Positions 26,917-37,686 of a stretch of DNA of 64,000 nucleotides are shown piece by piece. Under the pieces are notes generated by a model that worked only from the letters and a program-made list of their open reading frames with translations, was not told the origin of the DNA and did no database searches. Location: assembly GCF_002836355.1 (NCBI RefSeq), contig NZ_PJCA01000027.1, forward strand, positions 248,281-312,280. The letters are read 5' to 3'. The first letter of the stretch is position 1; each line of letters begins with the position of its first letter. This DNA is from Moritella sp. Urea-trap-13. GTDB taxonomy: Bacteria; Pseudomonadota; Gammaproteobacteria; Enterobacterales; Moritellaceae. A program made the translations under genes and the position numbers.

Positions 26917-27165
26917 ATGGATAAGTTAGAGACTGGGAATGTAGTTGAAGATAGTTTAGTTGAAGGTCGCTTGGCTGTGGCTAACACTGAGCAAGCGCAA
27001 ACCAAGTTAACCATTGATGAGTTAAGCGCACAAATTAAGCGTATGACTGACTATGTTCAACAACATAGCCAATCAAATACTGCCGCGGTACACAATACAC
27101 TAAAAGCAACAATGCGTTACCGCGATAGCTTGGCGGCAAGTCTCATCGCCAAGTCTAATGTTTAG
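26917..27165 (+). CDS. Small soluble hypothetical protein, 82 aa
   Basis: From the ATG at 26917 (AGGAG seven bases upstream) the frame gives a polar, helix-prone protein with Gln-rich segments (ANTEQAQTKLTIDELSAQIKR; HSQSNTAAVHNTLKATMRYR). Upstream in-frame ATGs lack ribosome binding sites. Convergent with the disulfide oxidoreductase gene. No family recognised. Confidence 0.55.
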   Translation: MDKLETGNVVEDSLVEGRLAVANTEQAQTKLTIDELSAQIKRMTDYVQQHSQSNTAAVHNTLKATMRYRDSLAASLIAKSNV

Positions 27166-27177
27166 CGTAGCGAGTGA

Positions 27178-28629
27178 CTAACAGCCTGGGCCACAATCCA
27201 TACAATGTTTAATCATATCTGGACCTAGGTGTAGTTTTGCGTTGAGGTCACGTAATGCTGTTCTCACCCCTTCTTCTATTACTGGGTGGTAGAATGGCAT
27301 GTCTAACATTTCTGAAACCGTCATTTTTTGTTGATGTGCCCATGCTAATAAGTGGGCTAAATGTTCTGCATCTGGTCCTATCATTTCAGCGCCTAAGAAT
27401 AGACCTGTGCCGTGTTCAGCATAAACGTGTAACAAACCTTTATTACGTAACATTACACGAGAACGGCCTTGGTTTTCGAACGACACGCTACCCGTTTCAA
27501 AACAACCACAGTTACCTAAACGCGCAATGATCTGTTTGTATGTTTCCCCTACCATGGCAATCTGTGGGTCGGTAAATACTGCCGAGATAACGCTGCGGCG
27601 TAGACCTGCTCTAATTTGTGGGAAACGTCCGGCATTATCACCAGCAATACGCGCTTGGTCAGCTGCTTCGTGTAATAGCGGAATTTGGTTGCTAGCATCA
27701 CCAGAAATAAAGATACTTTCTACCGATGTTTGCATAGTGTAATAATCAGCGGTTGGTACACCACGTTCATCGAGTTCGAGTGTGGTATTTTGCAGACCAA
27801 TTTTATCGACATTGGGACGGCGGCCTGTCGCTGCAAGTACATATTCAACATTCACTGTTTGTAGTGCTTGGTTATCATCTAAGTATTTAATTTCAACATG
27901 GTCACCTTGGCGCTTCATGCTTTCTACTTTAACGTCTGCATCAAGATAGAACTCTTCATTAAAGGCTTTATTCGCATAAGCCATAACTTCAGGGTCTGTT
28001 AATGGACCCACTTGACCGCCTAAACCGAACATGATCACGTCAACACCAAGGCGTTTTAATGATTGTCCTAACTCTAAACCGATGACACCAGGGCCAAATA
28101 CAGCGATTGATTTAGGTAAATCATCCCATTCAAAGACATCATCATTGATAACTAAGCGGTCGCCTAATTCATTCCATACCGCAGGGTAAGCAGGGCGTGA
28201 ACCGGTCGCAATGACAATACGTTTGGCATTAATTTGCGTGTGGTCGCCAACGAGTAAGGTATTGTTGTTTAAAAACGTGGCGTAGCCAGCTACTTTATCT
28301 TGCGCTGGGATCTCATCTACACCTTCTACAACAAAACCAACAAAGCGGTCTCGTTCACTTTTGACTCGCGCCATGACTTCAACGCCGTTAATCAAGGTTT
28401 CGCCTTGTGGGTGGATACCGAAACCTGGCGCTTTTGCAATGTGGTGCACACTTTCTGCAGCGGCGATTAGCAGTTTTGATGGCATACAACCAACACGGGC
28501 ACACGTTGTTCCATATGGACCACCTTCGATGATCACGACACTGTTTGAATGCGATTTTGCTGCGCGATATGCGCCAAGTCCTGCTGTACCACCACCAATT
28601 ACTGCTACATCTACATTTATCATATTCAT
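27178..28629 (-). CDS. Dihydrolipoyl-dehydrogenase-like disulfide oxidoreductase, 483 aa
   Basis: Class I pyridine nucleotide-disulfide oxidoreductase. FAD site GGGTAGLGAYRAA; redox-active GTTCARVGCMPSKLL (CxxxxC); NAD site FGPGVIGLELGQ; second FAD motif FISGDAS; C-terminal HPVIEEG His-Glu pair. It does not sit with E1/E2 complex genes, and it carries an extra C-terminal tail ending CMDCGPGC that standard Lpd lacks, so a stand-alone role (soluble transhydrogenase-, Lpd-paralogue- or metal/thiol-reductase-like) is plausible. AAGG precedes the ATG by 7. Confidence 0.8.
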   Translation of the reverse strand: MNMINVDVAVIGGGTAGLGAYRAAKSHSNSVVIIEGGPYGTTCARVGCMPSKLLIAAAESVHHIAKAPGFGIHPQGETLINGVEVMARVKSERDRFVGFVVEGVDEIPAQDKVAGYATFLNNNTLLVGDHTQINAKRIVIATGSRPAYPAVWNELGDRLVINDDVFEWDDLPKSIAVFGPGVIGLELGQSLKRLGVDVIMFGLGGQVGPLTDPEVMAYANKAFNEEFYLDADVKVESMKRQGDHVEIKYLDDNQALQTVNVEYVLAATGRRPNVDKIGLQNTTLELDERGVPTADYYTMQTSVESIFISGDASNQIPLLHEAADQARIAGDNAGRFPQIRAGLRRSVISAVFTDPQIAMVGETYKQIIARLGNCGCFETGSVSFENQGRSRVMLRNKGLLHVYAEHGTGLFLGAEMIGPDAEHLAHLLAWAHQQKMTVSEMLDMPFYHPVIEEGVRTALRDLNAKLHLGPDMIKHCMDCGPGC

Positions 28630-29003
28630 AATTTAGCCTTAGAAAGCGTATGGCGAAAACGTATGTCGTTTGTCGCGCTTATTTTATTGTAAATTTGGGT
28701 ACGAAGACGTGCTCCGTGTTGATGGCGCTATTATGCAAAATACAGAAGCATAGGTACAGTCGATTAAATATTTCATTTTGATAGTTAATAGCTATTGTAT
28801 GTTGGGCATTTCTGTGAGGATAGTCTAATTTACGTTCTAAGACTATTGAGGTATTTAACATTAATTACCTTAAGTAAATTTGATGTATATCATTATGTTT
28901 TATTATTGTTTATACAATGAGGAAATAAATAGGTATCATTCTTATCTTGTATTTTGCAGTGTGCTCACCGAGCGTGGTGCTATTTTTTGAATCAGGAACT
29001 GTG
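28630..29003. other. Divergent promoter region with an inverted repeat
   Basis: This AT-rich region separates the oxidoreductase and chemoreceptor genes. ATAGTCT (28819-28825) and AGACTAT (28839-28845) form a perfect 7-bp inverted repeat, an operator or weak terminator. The small reading frame on the minus strand here has no support. Confidence 0.35.
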
Positions 29004-30983
29004 ATGAAATTTTCAGATATCTCGTTTAAGCATAAAATTATTATGTTATTGGCTTTACCTATGTTGGGCTTTTTGTGGCTGAGTGTCTCTTCGCTTTCAC
29101 AAAGCATCGCAACCAATAACGAAATGTCTGTTTTAACCCAGTACACCGAGCTTTCTGTTGAGTACAGTGAGTTAGTCCATGAGTTACAAAAAGAACGTGG
29201 TATGACCGCTGGATTTATTGGTTCTAACGGCGCTAAATTTAGCAGTAAACTGCGTAAGCAACGTGTTGATACCGATGTTAAACACGCTAAACTGATGCGT
29301 TTCTTACAACAAAACGAAATCACCAACCGTCAAATTAAGCAATTACAAACGAGCATTCAACAAGACCTTGCTATGCTTACAGGTATTCGTAATAAAGTCG
29401 ATGCGCAGAATATTCAACTGGGTTCGGCGTTAGGTTATTACACCAAGTTAAATGCCAAGCTGTTGAGTGTGTCAGGCTTGATTGTTGATATCAGTAGCGA
29501 TGCAAGTATTACCGCTGAGACCGTTGCCTATTATAACTTTTTACAAGGTAAAGAGCGTGCCGGTATCGAGCGTGCTGTATTGAGTAATACCTTTTCTAAA
29601 GATCATTTCGGCACCGGTAGTTTTGTTAAATTTATTGGTTTAGTGATTGAGCAAGATACTTACTTCTCGAATTTTAAAACCTTTGCAACGCCCAGCAATA
29701 AGCAATTCTTTGAGCAGCAGTTAAATAGCGCCGCGGCTAAAGAAGTGATGAAGTTAAGAAATATTGCGGAAACGAAATCAAGTGGCTTTAATGTCGATGC
29801 TGAATATTGGTTTGCGCAATCAAGTGCGCGTATTGGTCAGTTGAAGGTGATCCAAGATGAGCTCGAATTATCACTATTGAATTTAGTTGATACTAATCGT
29901 GATAACGCGATGACAACCCTGACCATGAATATCGTATTTAGCCTGTTGATTATTGTTATTTCAGCGGTAATTAGTTTTATTACGGTGCGAGATTTATTAG
30001 CGCGGGTAAAAGAGCTAATGGATGTGATGACGCAAGTCCGTGACAACAATGATCTGACAGTGCAAACGCAACTTGCAGGTGAAAGCGAGTTAGGTCAAAT
30101 TGCCAATGCGCTTAATCTGACGTTATCGCAATTTGCTGGCGCGATGGATAACATTTCGACATCAAGTATTACCCTCGCATCTGCCGCCGAAGAAACCGCG
30201 CAAACCTGTGTTTATAGCTCTACATCACTCGCTGAGCAACAAGATGGCATTAGCCTGATTGCGACTGCGATTGAAGAGTTATCGGCAACTGTGCGAGAAG
30301 TGGCGCAAAATACCCAATTGACTGCGGATTCGGCTAAAGAAGTAGATGCACAAGCAACTGGCGGATATGAGATTGTGCAACAGTCCTCACTGTCAATTGA
30401 GTCGCTTGCGAGTGAGATTGATAGTTTAGCGCAACGTATTAATCATCTACATGAAAGTAGTAATAACATCACTAATATGGTTGATGTGATTAAATCGGTT
30501 GCTGACCAAACTAACTTGTTAGCCTTGAATGCGGCGATTGAGGCAGCGCGAGCTGGTGAACAAGGGCGTGGTTTTGCCGTTGTTGCTGATGAAGTGCGTA
30601 CCCTGGCGAAACGAACACAGGATTCGACCGCAGAGATTGAAAGCTATATTAGCGCATTGCAAAGTGATGTTAATGCAGCCTTTAACGTGATTGAGGTGAG
30701 CCAAAGTAAAGCCACCGACGCGGTAAGTAAATCGAAAGATGTTGCAAAAACCTTGCAAGATATTACCGGCGCCGTAAACCACATTTTTGCGATGACAGAA
30801 CAAATCGCCACTGCCATTGAAGAGCAATCGGTCGTGACTCAAGATGTTGCTGAAAACATTGTCAACGTGAAGCAAAAATCGATGGAGTCGGCAACTGGGG
30901 CGAATCAAATTGCCATGACAGCGAGAGAGCAGGCGCAATTAGCCACGTCATTACAAGATGTTGCCAGAGTCTTTAAGATTTAA
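29004..30983 (+). CDS. Methyl-accepting chemotaxis protein with NIT sensor domain, 659 aa
   Basis: TM helix at about 10-28, then a periplasmic helical domain with [20 protein letters not shown], typical of NIT (nitrate/nitrite-sensing) domains. A second TM near 310-330 is followed by a HAMP region and the cytoplasmic signalling domain with the hairpin tip [24 protein letters not shown]. Start at 29004 ([11 protein letters not shown]) has AGGA six bases upstream; the longer frame from 28947 has no site. The adjacent lipoprotein gene (40 bp downstream) may be cotranscribed. Ligand assignment to nitrate or nitrite is by family only. Confidence 0.9.
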   Translation: MKFSDISFKHKIIMLLALPMLGFLWLSVSSLSQSIATNNEMSVLTQYTELSVEYSELVHELQKERGMTAGFIGSNGAKFSSKLRKQRVDTDVKHAKLMRFLQQNEITNRQIKQLQTSIQQDLAMLTGIRNKVDAQNIQLGSALGYYTKLNAKLLSVSGLIVDISSDASITAETVAYYNFLQGKERAGIERAVLSNTFSKDHFGTGSFVKFIGLVIEQDTYFSNFKTFATPSNKQFFEQQLNSAAAKEVMKLRNIAETKSSGFNVDAEYWFAQSSARIGQLKVIQDELELSLLNLVDTNRDNAMTTLTMNIVFSLLIIVISAVISFITVRDLLARVKELMDVMTQVRDNNDLTVQTQLAGESELGQIANALNLTLSQFAGAMDNISTSSITLASAAEETAQTCVYSSTSLAEQQDGISLIATAIEELSATVREVAQNTQLTADSAKEVDAQATGGYEIVQQSSLSIESLASEIDSLAQRINHLHESSNNITNMVDVIKSVADQTNLLALNAAIEAARAGEQGRGFAVVADEVRTLAKRTQDSTAEIESYISALQSDVNAAFNVIEVSQSKATDAVSKSKDVAKTLQDITGAVNHIFAMTEQIATAIEEQSVVTQDVAENIVNVKQKSMESATGANQIAMTAREQAQLATSLQDVARVFKI

Positions 30984-31022
30984 ATATTAACAGTTAGATA
31001 TTAAAATATAATAGAGGCTAGG

Positions 31023-31586
31023 ATGAACATGATAAATAAAATGAAACTGCTTGGATTGGCGTTAGTTACTGTCGTGATGAGTGGTTGTGCAACTGTGCAG
31101 TTACCAGCTGCACAGCAAGAGCTGATCGACAACAATACCACGCTTTATACGCAAGTGGGGATGTGGACTGAGAAAGGTAATGTGATCGCCACCAACTACA
31201 AACGCGGCGAACATATACCGGTTAACTCAGTAGTACAAATTACCGATGTTGATGCTTCGACAGTAACCTTTAACTATGATGGTCGCAGTATTAAGCTGAA
31301 GAATATTGAGAAATTTACTAAAGTAGATGTACCTGCGTTGATGACTCGTACCTTTGCATTGGAACAGGTTAACTTAACGCAATTTAGCGCATTAGAAAAA
31401 ACGGCAATTGAGCAAGGCGACGTTGTTATTGGCATGACGAAAGATGCCGTTATCATTAGCCGAGGCTTTCCGCCAGCACATAGAACCGCCAGTCTAAAAC
31501 TCGATAGCTGGAGATTTTGGCAAAATCGATTCGGTACGATTGTTTATGAATTCGAGCAAGGTAAAGTATCAAAAGTCATTAAGTAG
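31023..31586 (+). CDS. Predicted lipoprotein, BamE-like C-terminal motif, 187 aa
   Basis: A lipoprotein signal (LALVTVVMSGC, lipidated Cys at about 22) leads a 165-residue mature part. The C-terminal region EQGDVVIGMTKDAVIISRGFP, SLKLDSWRFWQNRFGTIVY and FEQGKVSKVI resembles the SmpA/BamE-like fold in which GMTKxxV precedes a small beta-sheet. Function unknown. It lies 40 bp after the NIT chemoreceptor and ends in a strong terminator. Confidence 0.7.
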   Translation: MNMINKMKLLGLALVTVVMSGCATVQLPAAQQELIDNNTTLYTQVGMWTEKGNVIATNYKRGEHIPVNSVVQITDVDASTVTFNYDGRSIKLKNIEKFTKVDVPALMTRTFALEQVNLTQFSALEKTAIEQGDVVIGMTKDAVIISRGFPPAHRTASLKLDSWRFWQNRFGTIVYEFEQGKVSKVIK

Positions 31587-31622
31587 CATCAAGTCCTAGC
31601 CACTTAACAACATCTGAACACG

Positions 31623-31652
31623 AAAAAAGGAAGCTTCATAGCTTCCTTTTTT
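31623..31652 (+). terminator. Terminator after the lipoprotein gene
   Basis: GGAAGC (31629-31634) pairs with GCTTCC (31641-31646), extended by the preceding A-run and the following T-run. Confidence 0.88.
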
Positions 31653-31896
31653 GTTTCCAACAAATAGCGGTATGTGAGACGCGCTACCCGTTACTTTAAG
31701 GTTAGTTGATATTAGAGAACTTACTGAGTGATACCTGATTAAAGTGTATTTTTAATAAATATAGCCTAATCAGTCATAGTAGGGAAATGGCTGGTTAGGC
31801 AATAACCAATCGACTTGCTTAACGTGTGCTTGTACGGTAAATTCTCTACCTTGAATAGCCAGTCAATCTTACTTTTTAGAGTTTAATGAATCGTTA
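31653..31896. other. Intergenic, no clear signal
   Basis: AT-rich leader of the diguanylate cyclase gene; a short duplication (TTAATGAATC) precedes the start codon. Nothing else stands out. Confidence 0.35.
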
Positions 31897-33081
31897 ATGA
31901 ATCCCATGCCTTTAGTCTTACTTGACCTGTTTACCATCGTAATATTTACTGCAATAGGACTGTCATTTTTAGCTGTCATCATGTTATGTATTTGGGTTGG
32001 TAATCGCCGCTATGATGGGGTTGGTTACTGGCTTACCTCTACCCTGCTTATCTTGGGCTACGGCTTTATTATGGCAGAGCAATTATGGTTATTTAAGCTG
32101 GATAATTATGCCAGCCATAGTTGGCTTAATGCCATGCGGCCAAATATATTACTCTGTGTTGCTGTTTGTCTTATCCCCCATGGTTTTCATCGTTTTCTAC
32201 AAATCAAACAATCATTATTTTGGCTCTATGCGGCACAATGCTTGTTTATAGTGCCATTGTATTTTTATGAGTCAACCATCGAAATGCCGGCATTCTATAC
32301 TACGTTTGTTCTTACCGTATCCGTTAGTATCAGTTTGATTTTTAATAGTTGTTATTTATTAAGTTATCAAGCCAAGCAATATGGTATGACGCGACTTATT
32401 TGTATATTGACCTGTGTCTTATCATTGCTATTAAATGTGGCGAGACTGGCGATGTTAACGCAAGAGGATAGTTTCCTGAATTGCATTGAGATCACCACGG
32501 CGATTGCGTGTATTAACTTGTTAATGACTCAGTGTTTTCTTACCTTCTGTTATTTGATGTTCTGTACCCAGCGTAATGCCTTTTCATTACAGCATATGTC
32601 TTTTATTGACCCTCTGGCTAATATTTATAATCGTCGTGGTTATCAACATGCTATTGCGGCTTTATCCCCGCATAAAGAAGCTGCAGTAATGATTTTGGAT
32701 ATCGATCATTTTAAAGCTATTAACGATGAATATGGTCATGCGGCTGGTGATTTAGTGATTAAAGATATTGCGATGATTATTAGTAATGCCTGTGGTTCTA
32801 CGTGTGTTTATGCGCGAACCGGTGGCGAAGAGTTTAGTATCTATTCTCCCTTGATATCAGCCAAAGCAATGGACAATCTAGCCGAGCAGATCCGCCTCTC
32901 TATAATGGAACATACCAGTACCAAAGAAACGCTAGAGATAAAGGTGACTGCTAGTATTGGCATTGCTGTTGGTCAAAGCGTCAATATCTTTGCCTTGGAA
33001 GAAGAAGCTGATAAAGCGCTATACCAAGCTAAAAGGGAAGGGCGAAACTGTACTGTAATGCAGTTATCTATGGCGGGTTAA
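31897..33081 (+). CDS. Membrane diguanylate cyclase, 394 aa
   Basis: The N-terminal half has about six or seven hydrophobic segments, and the C-terminal half (from about residue 235) is a GGDEF domain. FIDPLANIYNRRGY, ILDIDHFKAINDEYGHAAGD and the active-site TGGEEF are all intact, so c-di-GMP synthesis is expected. An RxxD inhibitory site is not obvious. The N-terminal membrane domain resembles no named sensor I can place. Monocistronic, with a weak ribosome binding site. Confidence 0.9.
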   Translation: MNPMPLVLLDLFTIVIFTAIGLSFLAVIMLCIWVGNRRYDGVGYWLTSTLLILGYGFIMAEQLWLFKLDNYASHSWLNAMRPNILLCVAVCLIPHGFHRFLQIKQSLFWLYAAQCLFIVPLYFYESTIEMPAFYTTFVLTVSVSISLIFNSCYLLSYQAKQYGMTRLICILTCVLSLLLNVARLAMLTQEDSFLNCIEITTAIACINLLMTQCFLTFCYLMFCTQRNAFSLQHMSFIDPLANIYNRRGYQHAIAALSPHKEAAVMILDIDHFKAINDEYGHAAGDLVIKDIAMIISNACGSTCVYARTGGEEFSIYSPLISAKAMDNLAEQIRLSIMEHTSTKETLEIKVTASIGIAVGQSVNIFALEEEADKALYQAKREGRNCTVMQLSMAG

Positions 33082-33187
33082 CTTATTGTAGGTAGGTAGG
33101 TAGAGGTAGGATAGATTTAGATGTGAGAGTGCGCTGTAGAATATATTTTCTGAGAGTTCGCATGTGATAAACACTAAAATGCAGGCG

Positions 33188-33217
33188 AAAAAAAAGAGCT
33201 ACTTATAGCTCTTTTTT
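33188..33217. terminator. Bidirectional terminator between the GGDEF gene and crr
   Basis: AAAAAAGAGCT (33190-33200) pairs perfectly with AGCTCTTTTTT (33207-33217). It serves both convergent genes. Confidence 0.9.
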
Positions 33218-33264
33218 GCATACTTAGGTTATTGTTAAGAACGAGTCTTCAATAACGTTAAGTA

Positions 33265-33777
33265 CTAGTCCTTAATAACTTTAAGAACAATAGTTTCGCC
33301 TAGTACAACTGAACCAGAGAATTTTTCCATGCTTTTGATTTCATCCATGTTTGAGATGATGCATGGTGTAATTACTGATTTAGCTTTTGCTTTCAATAAC
33401 TCAAGATCGAATTCAATGATGGTTTCACCAGCTTTGATATGTTGACCTTCTTCAGCGATACGAGTAAAGCCTTCACCGCGTAGCTCAACTGTATCTAGAC
33501 CGAAATGCACTAGAACTTCTAGGCCTTCATCAGAACGAATTGCGAATGCGTGGTTAGTTTCGTAAATTTTTACGATCTCACCTGTTACTGGAGCAACTAG
33601 TTTGTTACCAGTTGGGTTGATAGCGATACCGTCACCAACAATTTTCTCAGCAAAGATAACATCTGGCACATCTTCGATAGCAACGATTTCACCGGCAAGT
33701 GGAGAAACAATGTGTAGCGTATTGCTGTCTTTACTGTCGTCTGAAACCAGTTTTTTTAATTTATCGAATAATCCCAT
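33265..33777 (-). CDS. crr: PTS system glucose-specific EIIA component
   Basis: Crr accepts phosphate from HPr and passes it to glucose-type EIIB, and signals to adenylate cyclase and permeases. The phosphorylation site VLVHFGLDT carries His91, with partner His76 in TNHAFAI. 170 residues agrees with family length (169). Last gene of ptsH-ptsI-crr, 120 bp after ptsI. GGAG precedes the ATG. Confidence 0.95.
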   Translation of the reverse strand: MGLFDKLKKLVSDDSKDSNTLHIVSPLAGEIVAIEDVPDVIFAEKIVGDGIAINPTGNKLVAPVTGEIVKIYETNHAFAIRSDEGLEVLVHFGLDTVELRGEGFTRIAEEGQHIKAGETIIEFDLELLKAKAKSVITPCIISNMDEIKSMEKFSGSVVLGETIVLKVIKD

Positions 33778-33897
33778 TTTTAACTCCTAGAATTTGGTAG
33801 ACATAGTCATTGGTGATGAACGTGTGCATAACCAATGACTTTACGTTGTTATCATAACATTATCTTTAGAGATTAGATGCTATGACAACTGAAATAA

Positions 33898-35625
33898 TTA
33901 GCAAGCAGCGCGCTGTTTAGTGAATTGAGCGACTAACTCTTCGATTTCACCTGCAGTTGCACAGCTTAATGCTTGGTCTGCTAACTCTTTAGTATCAGCA
34001 AAATTAGCATTACGGATTGTTTTCTTCACTTTCGGGATTGAGATGCCGCTCATAGAGAACTCATCTAAGCCCATGCCAAGTAATAGTAGTGTTGCAGTTT
34101 CATCACCCGCAAGTTCACCACACATACCTGTCCACTTGCCTGCTGCATGTGAAGCATCAATAACCTGTTTAATCAGCGTAAGTACCGCTGGCGTCAGTGG
34201 GTTATATAGGGCTGAGATCATCTCGTTACCACGGTCTACCGCTAGTGTGTACTGCGTTAAATCGTTAGTACCAATACTAAAGAAGTCTACTTCTTTAATA
34301 AGGTGGTGTGCAATTGCTGCAGCTGCTGGTGTTTCAACCATAACACCTGTTTCCATTGCAGCATCAAATGCGTGACCTTCAGCTGTTAGTTCAGCTTTCA
34401 GTGTCGCAAGAATGTCCTTAAGTAGACGAATTTCTTCTACAGAAATAATCATCGGGAACATAATGCGGATTTTACCAAATGCAGAGGCACGTAAAATAGC
34501 GCGTAGCTGTGCGTTCATAATTTCTGGACGGTCGAAACAGATACGGATCGCGCGCCAACCCAAGAATGGGTTCATTTCTTTTGGTAAGTTTAGGTACGGT
34601 AGGTCTTTATCACCACCAATATCCATTGTACGAATGATCACTGATTGACCATTCATGCTTTCTGCAACCGCTTTGTATGCTTCAAACTGTTCATCTTCAG
34701 TTGGTAAGCTATCGCGGTCCATGAATAGGAATTCTGTACGGTAAAGACCAACGCCTTCGCCGCCGTTACGAATTACACCGGCACAATCTTTTACTGTGCC
34801 GACGTTACCACATACTTCAACATGGTGACCATCAAGTGTGATTGCAGGTAAATCTTTCATTTTAAGCAGCTCAGCTTTTTCAGCAAGATACTGTGCCTGA
34901 GTTGCTTGGTATTCTTTGATTACGTTTTCTGATGGGTTAACAATAACGTTATTGTTAATTGCATCAAGGATAACGAAGTCACCTGATTTGATGATTTCAG
35001 TTACGTTACCTGTACCAACAATCGCTGGAAGTTCTAATGAACGAGCCATGATTGATGTATGTGCAGTACGGCCACCTAAATCAGTCACGAAACCTAAGAT
35101 CTTTTCTAGGTTAATCTGTGCTGTTTCTGATGGTGTTAAGTCGCTTGCGATAAGAATAACTTCTTCTTCGATTGCGCTTAATGAAACGATTTCCATGCCG
35201 AGGGCATTTTTTACTATACGATTACCGATATCACGGAAATCCGCAGCACGTTCTCTTAAGTAAGGGTCGTCCAATGCAGCCATCATTTCAGCGTTTTCTT
35301 CAATGATGCTGTGAATAGCAAGATCTGCCGATGCTTTATTTTTCTTAATAAAGGTTACGATATCTTCTTCTAGCTCTTCATCTTCAAGCAGCATCATGTG
35401 CCCTTCAAAGATTTCAGCTTTCTCATCGCCAAATGTTTGGCGTGCCATTTCCGTGATAGCTTCAAGCTGTATAGCAGACTTATCCCTAGCAGCTAAAAAG
35501 ATAGCTATTTGTTCATCGATCTGTGCAGTTTCAATAGTTTGTTGGTTAAGAACAATTTCTTCGTTAATGAATAATTGTGCTTTACCAAAAGCAATACCTG
35601 GTGAGGCGAGAATGCCTGATATCAT
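33898..35625 (-). CDS. ptsI: Phosphoenolpyruvate-protein phosphotransferase (enzyme I)
   Basis: Enzyme I transfers phosphate from PEP to HPr. The active-site His189 sits in [15 protein letters not shown]. The PEP-binding domain has [17 protein letters not shown] and the Cys-containing [11 protein letters not shown]. 575 residues matches the family. Strong AAGGAAAGG site; 48 bp after ptsH in the same operon. Confidence 0.97.
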   Translation of the reverse strand: MISGILASPGIAFGKAQLFINEEIVLNQQTIETAQIDEQIAIFLAARDKSAIQLEAITEMARQTFGDEKAEIFEGHMMLLEDEELEEDIVTFIKKNKASADLAIHSIIEENAEMMAALDDPYLRERAADFRDIGNRIVKNALGMEIVSLSAIEEEVILIASDLTPSETAQINLEKILGFVTDLGGRTAHTSIMARSLELPAIVGTGNVTEIIKSGDFVILDAINNNVIVNPSENVIKEYQATQAQYLAEKAELLKMKDLPAITLDGHHVEVCGNVGTVKDCAGVIRNGGEGVGLYRTEFLFMDRDSLPTEDEQFEAYKAVAESMNGQSVIIRTMDIGGDKDLPYLNLPKEMNPFLGWRAIRICFDRPEIMNAQLRAILRASAFGKIRIMFPMIISVEEIRLLKDILATLKAELTAEGHAFDAAMETGVMVETPAAAAIAHHLIKEVDFFSIGTNDLTQYTLAVDRGNEMISALYNPLTPAVLTLIKQVIDASHAAGKWTGMCGELAGDETATLLLLGMGLDEFSMSGISIPKVKKTIRNANFADTKELADQALSCATAGEIEELVAQFTKQRAAC

Positions 35626-35673
35626 AACCTTTCCTTACTTCAATACAAAAAATACATTAATAACGGATGTGGT

Positions 35674-35931
35674 CTATTCTAAAACATCCATTAGAGCAAC
35701 TAGTGCTTCAATAGCAGCTTGCTCGTCAGTACCTTCTGCAGAAATAGTCATTGTTACACCTTTAGAAAGGCCTAACGTTTGTAATTTAAATAAGCTTGTA
35801 GCACTTGCAGATTTACCGCCAGCTTCAACTGTGATTTTTGACTCGAATTCTTTTGCTTTTTTTACGAAAAGAGCAGCAGGGCGAGTGTGAAGACCGTTTG
35901 GTGCGATAATAACAACTGATTTTTGGTACAT
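35674..35931 (-). CDS. ptsH: PTS phosphocarrier protein HPr
   Basis: 85 residues with the phosphorylated His15 in [11 protein letters not shown] and the regulatory-Ser region GKSASATS. It carries phosphate from enzyme I to EIIA proteins. First gene of ptsH-ptsI-crr. A CRP-like half-matching site (TGTGA-N6-TCAAC at 36148-36163) lies about 220 bp upstream, but on weak grounds. Confidence 0.97.
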   Translation of the reverse strand: MYQKSVVIIAPNGLHTRPAALFVKKAKEFESKITVEAGGKSASATSLFKLQTLGLSKGVTMTISAEGTDEQAAIEALVALMDVLE

Positions 35932-36147
35932 GACTTTTCCTTAAAAATAACGATTCTAAAAATAGAGTTTAACTATAACCATAAATGTAAGTGTAATCTA
36001 ATTTTACAGAGTAAAATAACTTTTTTTAATAATAAATATGGCTATAGATCATGTTTTCGTAAGTTTTACTACAAAACAATGCGATGTAAGTATATTACCC
36101 CTAATTAAGGCTTAAGTTGTAGTTTAATTACAACAAAAAAGGGAAAG

Positions 36148-36163
36148 TGTGACGGCTATCAAC
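36148..36163. promoter_or_regulatory. Weak CRP-like site upstream of ptsH
   Basis: TGTGA-N6-TCAAC matches 8 of 10 consensus positions of TGTGA-N6-TCACA. CRP control of pts operons is known in enterobacteria; here it is only a candidate. Confidence 0.3.
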
Positions 36164-36183
36164 CAATGTAAATAAAGTAGCTT

Positions 36184-36213
36184 GTACAAAAAAAAGCCGC
36201 TAGTGCGGCTTTT
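36184..36213 (-). terminator. Terminator after cysK
   Basis: AAAAGCCGC and GCGGCTTTT (36192-36200 and 36205-36213) form a 9-bp stem with a 4-base loop. On the minus strand a T-run follows. Confidence 0.9.
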
Positions 36214-36277
36214 GTTAATCATGTTAATGCAATGTAACTACAACAGCGTCGTTGTGATGATTACAGTATCATTGTGA

Positions 36278-37246
36278 CTATTGTTGGAGCTCTTGCTCAG
36301 TAAATACGCCATCGAATAAAGCTGTACTTAAATAACGTTCACCTGACGATGGTAGGATAACTACGATATTTTTATCTGCAAATTCAGGCAATGCTGCTAA
36401 ACGTGCTGCAGCAACAACTGCTGCACCTGAAGAAATACCCGCTAAGATACCTTCCTCTTTCATTAGACGTTGCGCCATTTCGATAGAATCTTCGTTTGAT
36501 ACGAGTTCAACACGGTCAACCATTTCTAAATCTAAGTTACCTGGAATAAAACCAGCGCCAATACCTTGGATCTTATGCGGACCTGGTGTAAGTGCTTCAC
36601 CGGCTTTCGCTTGAGTGATCACAGGTGAGTTAGTTGGCTCAACAGCAACAGATAGTATGTCTTTACCTTTATTCAGTTTAATGTAGCGGCTTGTGCCTGT
36701 AATCGTACCACCGGTACCTACACCTGATACTAAGATGTCAATTTCACCATCCGTTGCGTCCCAGATTTCTGGACCTGTTGTTTGTTCATGGATCGCTGGG
36801 TTAGCTGGATTTTCAAATTGTTGTAATAAAATAGTTGTTTCAGGATTTGCATCACGAATTTCAACGGCTTTATCAATCGCGCCTTTCATGCCTTTCGCAC
36901 CATCTGTTAATACAAGATTAGCGCCTAATGCTTTAAGTAGCTTGCGACGTTCAAGACTCATGGTATTTGGCATCGTTAATGTTAGTTTATACCCACGAGC
37001 TGCGGCAACAAATGCTAACGCAATACCTGTATTACCACTTGTCGGCTCAACGATATCAATTCCTTCTTTTAACAGCCCGTCTTTTTCTGCTTGCCAGATC
37101 ATGTTAGCACCGATACGGCACTTAACACTTGCACTTGGATTACGGCTTTCTATTTTTGCAAATACGTTACCTGTAGTCACACGGTTTAAACGAACTAAAG
37201 GTGTATTACCAATAGATAGGCTGTTGTCTTGTAAAATTTGGCTCAT
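36278..37246 (-). CDS. cysK: Cysteine synthase A
   Basis: O-acetylserine sulfhydrylase, PLP-dependent. The PLP lysine lies in [14 protein letters not shown] near residue 43. The substrate loop [11 protein letters not shown] and phosphate loop [15 protein letters not shown] follow, with SSGAAVVAA near the end. 322 residues is the CysK length. With cysZ (38982-39716) it gives a sulfate-to-cysteine neighbourhood, though a KAS-III gene lies between. Confidence 0.96.
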   Translation of the reverse strand: MSQILQDNSLSIGNTPLVRLNRVTTGNVFAKIESRNPSASVKCRIGANMIWQAEKDGLLKEGIDIVEPTSGNTGIALAFVAAARGYKLTLTMPNTMSLERRKLLKALGANLVLTDGAKGMKGAIDKAVEIRDANPETTILLQQFENPANPAIHEQTTGPEIWDATDGEIDILVSGVGTGGTITGTSRYIKLNKGKDILSVAVEPTNSPVITQAKAGEALTPGPHKIQGIGAGFIPGNLDLEMVDRVELVSNEDSIEMAQRLMKEEGILAGISSGAAVVAAARLAALPEFADKNIVVILPSSGERYLSTALFDGVFTEQELQQ

Positions 37247-37686
37247 GGGATTTCCCTATATAAATGATTACTCGTAGCTTATACGTATTTACTAAGTTAC
37301 TTACTAAGTTATAGCTTAAGCATACTGATAAGTTTGAAAATTGAAAATGCTGTTTTGTTATATCGTTAGGTTCTAAAATGATAAGAGCTTATAACGATTA
37401 GTTATGCATAGTGTTTAAATTCCATTTTAGCCACCACTTCATTAAGCCTGTATAAGCATTAATATGTGTGTCTATGGTATTGAGTCCTTTCTATATATAG
37501 ACCAAATTCGCGAGATTAGTTCATCTTGATAGATTAATTTAGCGTTTGCGCCGTTTTTTTAAATCATAAATGCGGTTAGCAAGGCATCATTTTTCATTTA
37601 TGTCGGATGTGCAACTAGATCTAGTTAACTGTTTGCTTTAGTTTAGTGAACTCTGTATCCCAATTTAGCCGCTAAAGGACAATGTA
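37247..37686. other. Divergent promoter region of cysK and the KAS-III gene
   Basis: 440 bp of AT-rich sequence with no coding frame. CysB control of cysK would be expected from family knowledge but I cannot point to a definite site. Confidence 0.4.

Noticed and set aside
28910-29326. 138-residue frame on the minus strand
   Set aside because: It overlaps the start of the NIT chemoreceptor, has no ribosome binding site and no family resemblance.
33102-33120. GTAG short tandem repeat
   Set aside because: Only a few tetranucleotide copies; too short to be notable.
35396-35890. 164-residue open frame on the plus strand
   Set aside because: It is antisense to ptsI and ptsH, whose family matches are certain; the translation is Ser/Ala/Ile-rich with no motif.
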